DNA of 19,632 nt from Chryseobacterium gleum. GTDB taxonomy: Bacteria; Bacteroidota; Bacteroidia; Flavobacteriales_D; Crocinitomicaceae. The notes under the pieces were generated by a model. The model ran no database searches and was not told the origin of the DNA. It saw only the letters and a list, made by a program, of their open reading frames with translations. Location: positions 1 to 19,632 of the forward strand of contig CAMCQL010000011.1 in assembly GCA_945877005.1 (NCBI GenBank), written 5' to 3'. Position numbers and translations under genes: made by a program. Numbering within the stretch: the stretch's first letter is position 1; each line of letters begins with the position of its first letter. Positions 15,685 through 19,632 of the stretch are shown here, one piece after another.

Positions 15685-18267
15685 ATGGCTGATGGAGAAA
15701 AAATAATCCAGATTAATATTGAGAACGAAATGAAATCTGCTTACATTGATTATTCAATGTCTGTAATCGTTTCGCGCGCCTTACCTGATATTCGAGACGG
15801 ATTTAAACCAGTACATCGTCGCGTACTTTATGGAATGCAAGATTTAGGTGTCTTTTCAAATCGACCTCACAAAAAGTCTGCAAGAATCGTTGGAGAAGTT
15901 TTAGGTAAGTACCACCCTCATGGCGACAGTTCTGTATACGACACAATGGTTCGTATGGCGCAGCCTTGGTCACTTCGTTATCCTCTTGTTGATGGACAAG
16001 GTAACTTTGGGTCTGTAGATGGCGACAGCCCTGCAGCAATGCGTTACACAGAAGCGCGTCTTCGCAAAATTGCTGAAGAAATGCTTGAAGATCTTGAAAA
16101 AGAAACAGTCGATTTCAAGCCTAATTTTGACGATAGTTTAGTTGAACCTTCTGTTTTACCTACAAAAATACCGAACCTATTAGTGAACGGTGCTTCTGGG
16201 ATTGCGGTAGGTATGGCTACTAACATGGCTCCACATAATTTAAGCGAAGTTGTTGATGGTTGTATTGCATATGTCGATAATAAAGACATCGAAGTTGAAG
16301 AATTATTAGATCACATTAAAGCGCCTGATTTCCCAACTGGAGGAATCATTTATGGCTACGAAGGTGTACGTGAAGCCTTAACGACTGGAAGAGGTCGTAT
16401 TGTTATTCGTGCGAAAGCTGAAATTGAAGAAGTTGGAGGAAGAGAACAAATCATTGTCACTGAAATCCCTTACCAAGTTAATAAAGCTGAATTAATCAAA
16501 AAAGCGGCTGATTTAGTAAACGACAAAAAACTTGAGGGTATTTCAGACATTCGCGATGAATCAGATAGAAACGGAATGCGTATTGTGTTTGAATTGAAAC
16601 GCGATGCCATTTCAAATGTAGTACTGAACAAACTTTACAAATTTACAGCATTACAAACTTCCTTTTCAGTAAATAACATTTGCTTGGTGAATGGTCGTCC
16701 TGAAATGGTGAATATAAAAGACTTAATTTCAAACTTCATTGAATTCAGACACGAGGTAGTTATTCGCCGGACGAAATTTGATTTACGTAAAGCTGAAGAA
16801 CGTGCTCATATCTTAGAAGGATTAATCATTGCTTCTGACAACATCGATGAAGTAATTAAAATAATTCGTGCTTCTAATAGCCCAGAAGAAGCAAGAGAAA
16901 ACTTAATCGCGCGCTTTAACTTAAGTGAAATTCAATCGCGTGCCATTGTTGAAATGCGTTTGAGACAATTAACGGGACTAGAGCAAGATAAATTACGTGC
17001 TGAATACACTGATTTAATGTTACTCATTACAGATTTAAAGGAAATCTTATCCAATGAGGAACGAAGAATGCAAATCATCAAAGATGAACTTCAATACATC
17101 AAAGATAAATATGGGGACACTCGTAAATCTCGCATCGAATATTCGGCGAGTGAAATGCGAATGGAAGACCTTATTCCTGACGAAGAAGTTGTAATTACCA
17201 TCTCTCATGCAGGTTACATCAAACGAACCAGTTTGAACGAATATAAAGTTCAAAATAGAGGTGGAATGGGATCGAAAGGTTCTACCACTAGAGATAAAGA
17301 CTTTTTAGAGCACTTATTTGTTGCGACTAATCACAACTACTTATTAATTTTTACAGAAAAAGGAAGATGTTTTTGGATGCGTGTCTACGAGATTCCAGAA
17401 GGTAACAAAACATCGAAAGGTCGTGCCATACAAAATTTATTGAATATCGAGCAAGACGATAAAGTAAAAGCATATGTTAAGGTTCAAGATTTGACCGATA
17501 AAGAATATGTTGAAAACAACTTTATAATCATGTGTACGAAAGAAGGAATCATTAAAAAGACTTCTTTAGAAGCGTATTCAAGACCACGTACGAATGGTAT
17601 CAATGCGATTACAATTCGTGAAAATGATGAATTATTAGAAGCTAAATTGACTGATGGAACCAATGAAATCGTTTTAGCAACTAGAAATGGTCGCGCTATT
17701 CGATTCAACGAAGAAAAAGTTCGTCCAATGGGTAGAAATGCATCCGGAGTAAGAGGTGTTACTTTATTAGACGAGTCAGATGCAGTTGTTGGTATGGTTT
17801 GCGTAAAAGACAATACTTCAACGGTATTGGTAGTTTCTGAAAAAGGATACGGTAAACGTTCGTTCTTAAATGATCCTGAAGACGGTGAACCTGTTTACAG
17901 AATTACGAACCGTGGAGGTAAAGGGGTAAAAACAATCAACGTTACTGATAAAACAGGTCCTTTGACTTCAATTAAAACAGTTACCGACGAAGATGACTTA
18001 ATGATTATTACACGTTCGGGTGTTGCAATCCGTATGCATATCGATTCACTACGAGTTATGGGTAGAGCTGCACAAGGTGTTCGATTAATTAACTTGAAAG
18101 GAACATCTGCAATCGCTGCTGTCGCTCGTGTACCAAGAAGTGAAGACGAAGATGAATTAGACGAAGAAGCAATTGCTCTAATTGATCCAAATGCTCCATT
18201 AGATACTTTGGACGATATTGTTGAGGATACGCTTGAAGACGAAGAGGACACAACTTCAGAAGAATAA
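15685..18267 (+). CDS. gyrA: DNA gyrase subunit A
   Basis: GyrA is the DNA-breaking and rejoining subunit of gyrase, which introduces negative supercoils with GyrB. The 860-residue protein carries the winged-helix breakage domain with catalytic Tyr121 in AAMRYTE. The quinolone-interaction region is KYHPHGDSSVYDTMVRMAQP, with Ser82 and Asp86 at the positions of E. coli Ser83 and Asp87, so it looks quinolone-sensitive. The tower and coiled-coil arm follow to about residue 480. The C-terminal beta-pinwheel that wraps DNA begins near 490. Its GyrA box reads QNRGGMG (523-529), lacking two basic residues of the classical QRRGGKG, and a later TNRGGKG appears at 741-747. This pairing supports gyrase rather than ParC. 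The tail (about 815-860) is very acidic, as in many GyrA proteins. ATG at 15685 fits the family start. A terminator-like hairpin lies 23 nt after the stop. Confidence 0.96.
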   Translation: MADGEKIIQINIENEMKSAYIDYSMSVIVSRALPDIRDGFKPVHRRVLYGMQDLGVFSNRPHKKSARIVGEVLGKYHPHGDSSVYDTMVRMAQPWSLRYPLVDGQGNFGSVDGDSPAAMRYTEARLRKIAEEMLEDLEKETVDFKPNFDDSLVEPSVLPTKIPNLLVNGASGIAVGMATNMAPHNLSEVVDGCIAYVDNKDIEVEELLDHIKAPDFPTGGIIYGYEGVREALTTGRGRIVIRAKAEIEEVGGREQIIVTEIPYQVNKAELIKKAADLVNDKKLEGISDIRDESDRNGMRIVFELKRDAISNVVLNKLYKFTALQTSFSVNNICLVNGRPEMVNIKDLISNFIEFRHEVVIRRTKFDLRKAEERAHILEGLIIASDNIDEVIKIIRASNSPEEARENLIARFNLSEIQSRAIVEMRLRQLTGLEQDKLRAEYTDLMLLITDLKEILSNEERRMQIIKDELQYIKDKYGDTRKSRIEYSASEMRMEDLIPDEEVVITISHAGYIKRTSLNEYKVQNRGGMGSKGSTTRDKDFLEHLFVATNHNYLLIFTEKGRCFWMRVYEIPEGNKTSKGRAIQNLLNIEQDDKVKAYVKVQDLTDKEYVENNFIIMCTKEGIIKKTSLEAYSRPRTNGINAITIRENDELLEAKLTDGTNEIVLATRNGRAIRFNEEKVRPMGRNASGVRGVTLLDESDAVVGMVCVKDNTSTVLVVSEKGYGKRSFLNDPEDGEPVYRITNRGGKGVKTINVTDKTGPLTSIKTVTDEDDLMIITRSGVAIRMHIDSLRVMGRAAQGVRLINLKGTSAIAAVARVPRSEDEDELDEEAIALIDPNAPLDTLDDIVEDTLEDEEDTTSEE

Positions 18268-18290
18268 ATGAATACGAATAACTAACAATG

Positions 18291-18329
18291 AAAGGCTATG
18301 CAACGTAACAATACGTTCATAGCCTTTTT
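18291..18329 (+). terminator. Terminator-like hairpin between gyrA and the TPR gene
   Basis: The arms AAAGGCTATG (18291-18300) and CATAGCCTTT (18318-18327) form a 10-bp stem. An inner stem AACGT/ACGTT (18302-18306 with 18313-18317) stacks on it past one bulged C, closing on a 6-nt loop. Five T residues (18325-18329) end the structure, followed by AAATT. It lies 23 nt after the gyrA stop and 18 nt before the next start codon. Confidence 0.8.
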
Positions 18330-18347
18330 AAATTAAAACTAAACACA

Positions 18348-19520
18348 ATGAAAAAAAACCACTATTTTCAAACACTCCTTGTAGGAAGTTTATTTATGAC
18401 CGGGTTCTCCTTTTCACAAAAAATGAATGAAACCCAAGCTGCCATGGATTTCAAAAAATACGCGAAAGCAGCCGCAACAGGCAACATGGAAGATGCTAAA
18501 TCTGCACTAGATCGTGCAAAGACAGCAGTAGACGCAGCAGCAGAACATCCTGATACAAAAGAAAATTCGAAGACAAATTTTTACAAAGGTGAAATCTACA
18601 TGGGATTACACTCATTTACTCGTTCCAAAAATGATTTTAAGACAGCTATAGATGCTTACAAAAAATCACTTAATTCTGACAATAAATTTCAAGGAGATAT
18701 TCAAGAGTCGATCTTTACGTATAAAAGAAATTTTGACAATGCTTCTTATAAAATGTACAACGATTCTATGTATGCAGAAGCATCTGACAATTACTATAAT
18801 TCAGTAGAATTACTTAATGTTGTAGGTCAAATTGATACAGCTGCATTGTACTTTTCTGGGGTAGCTGCCAACCAAGGAAATCTTTCCGCTATCGCTGCAG
18901 ATCGTTTTTCAAAATGTGCAGACTTAGGATACAAAGCACCAACTACACATTTGCTGGCTTCTCAAGCCTTGCGTAAAGAAAAAAAATTCAACGAAACCAA
19001 AGAATTGATCATCAAAGGCCGTAAAGCTTTCCCGAACGACAGAGGGTTATTGCTTGAATTGGTAAATATTTCCATAGAATCCGGTGATACAAAAGGTGCA
19101 GAGTCTAGTTTGGTAGAAGCACTAGCAGCTGATCCTACGAACAAACAATTGTACTATGTGATTGGTACTATTTATATGGATTTAAAACAAAACGACAAAG
19201 CGGAGGAAGCATTGAATAAAGCGATTCAATTAGATCCTGATTATGCCGATGCGCAATACCAATTAGGAGCTCATTTATTGGGTGTTGCTTCAGGTATTCG
19301 CGAGGAAGCTAGCCGTTTGAAATTTGGTGATCCAACCTATGATAAATTACTAGCTAAAAGTGATGAAGTATATAAAAAAGCTTTGGTACCATTAGAGGCA
19401 TATATTTCTAAAACACCAAATGACAAAACAGTTTTAACGATTCTTTTTCAAATTCACAAAAGTTTGAAAAATACAGATAAAGCATTGGAATTTAAAAAAC
19501 GTGCGGATGCAGCACAATAA
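18348..19520 (+). CDS. Secreted or periplasmic tetratricopeptide repeat protein
   Basis: A 390-residue protein with a signal peptide at 1-23 (MKKNHYFQTLLVGSLFMTGFSFSQ, predicted cut after FSQ) and no lipobox cysteine, so a soluble exported protein is likely. The remainder is helical. Clear TPR units occur at about 265-298 (QLYYVIGTIYMDLKQNDKAE, ALNKAIQLDPDYA), with weaker ones at about 75-108, 198-230, 232-264 and 340-388 (ending in DKALEFKKRADAAQ). TPR proteins serve as protein-binding scaffolds; no catalytic motif is visible and the partner is unknown. I recall a TPR gene commonly following gyrA in Flavobacteriales, which would argue for a conserved link, but this needs checking. ATG at 18348 gives the signal peptide directly. 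The gene is flanked by two hairpin terminators, which raises the question of how it is transcribed. Confidence 0.82.
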   Translation: MKKNHYFQTLLVGSLFMTGFSFSQKMNETQAAMDFKKYAKAAATGNMEDAKSALDRAKTAVDAAAEHPDTKENSKTNFYKGEIYMGLHSFTRSKNDFKTAIDAYKKSLNSDNKFQGDIQESIFTYKRNFDNASYKMYNDSMYAEASDNYYNSVELLNVVGQIDTAALYFSGVAANQGNLSAIAADRFSKCADLGYKAPTTHLLASQALRKEKKFNETKELIIKGRKAFPNDRGLLLELVNISIESGDTKGAESSLVEALAADPTNKQLYYVIGTIYMDLKQNDKAEEALNKAIQLDPDYADAQYQLGAHLLGVASGIREEASRLKFGDPTYDKLLAKSDEVYKKALVPLEAYISKTPNDKTVLTILFQIHKSLKNTDKALEFKKRADAAQ

Positions 19521-19546
19521 TTAACTCCTTTTTTAACTTTACCTGA

Positions 19547-19581
19547 GCGGGTGTTTCAATTGAAACATCCGCTTTTTTTTT
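19547..19581 (+). terminator. Intrinsic terminator of the TPR protein gene
   Basis: A long hairpin with arms GCGGGTGTTTC (19547-19557) and GAAACATCCGC (19562-19572), containing one G-T pair and an AATT loop, is followed by nine T residues (19573-19581). It lies 26 nt past the TPR stop. No T-run follows on the minus strand, so it should work on plus-strand transcripts. The remaining 51 nt of the window show nothing I can name. Confidence 0.9.
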
Positions 19582-19632
19582 GATTAAAGTTTTCTAGTTT
19601 TTACTTACTGAAAAAAACACGAAAAACGTCAC

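Noticed and set aside
15900..15960. Possible quinolone-resistance change in GyrA
   Set aside because: Ser and Asp are both present at the positions of E. coli Ser83 and Asp87; no resistance substitution is visible.
1..19632. Mobile element, CRISPR array, defence system, tRNA or rRNA
   Set aside because: I saw no transposase, integrase, regularly spaced repeats, toxin-antitoxin pair or RNA-gene structure; base composition and gene types look uniform and housekeeping.

Overview
The window looks like core chromosome from a member of the Bacteroidota, most likely order Flavobacteriales. The evidence is the AT-rich coding sequence with almost no Shine-Dalgarno motifs, a secreted protein ending in a type IX secretion (T9SS) type-B sorting domain, an SSB-style DDDLPF tail, DUF5723- and DUF3127-type proteins typical of the phylum, and two sites close to the Bacteroidota promoter TTG-N(17-23)-TAnnTTTG. 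The family is not certain; a Crocinitomicaceae/Fluviicola-like organism is a guess. I see no tRNA, rRNA, CRISPR array, insertion sequence, prophage or other sign of recent transfer.

Layout. Positions 1-1211 (+) hold the C-terminal end of an outer-membrane beta-barrel-like protein, then the 23S rRNA pseudouridine synthase rluF. The Holliday junction resolvase ruvC (-) converges on rluF. Divergent from ruvC, with only 13 nt between chosen starts, are an overlapping (+) pair: a flippase-like multi-pass membrane protein and a GT2 glycosyltransferase. From 3838 to 15468 everything is on the minus strand. Reading in the transcription direction, these are clpC (with its own terminator), ftsK, recQ and a secreted T9SS cargo protein 10 nt after it, then a flavin reductase-like protein and a small OB-fold-like DUF3127 protein closed by a terminator. 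At 15685-19520 (+) lie gyrA and a secreted TPR protein, each followed by a hairpin terminator.

Functional picture. The region is rich in DNA-maintenance genes (ruvC, recQ, ftsK, gyrA, and the SSB-like DUF3127 gene as a candidate), mixed with protein quality control (clpC), ribosome modification (rluF) and envelope functions. Most of it is housekeeping and I do not see a clear new defence or mobile system. The points most worth a second look are the DUF3127 protein with its SSB-like acidic tip, the terminator-like hairpin between gyrA and the TPR gene that leaves almost no room for a second promoter, and the ruvC/flippase divergent junction where the membrane protein has no ATG start.
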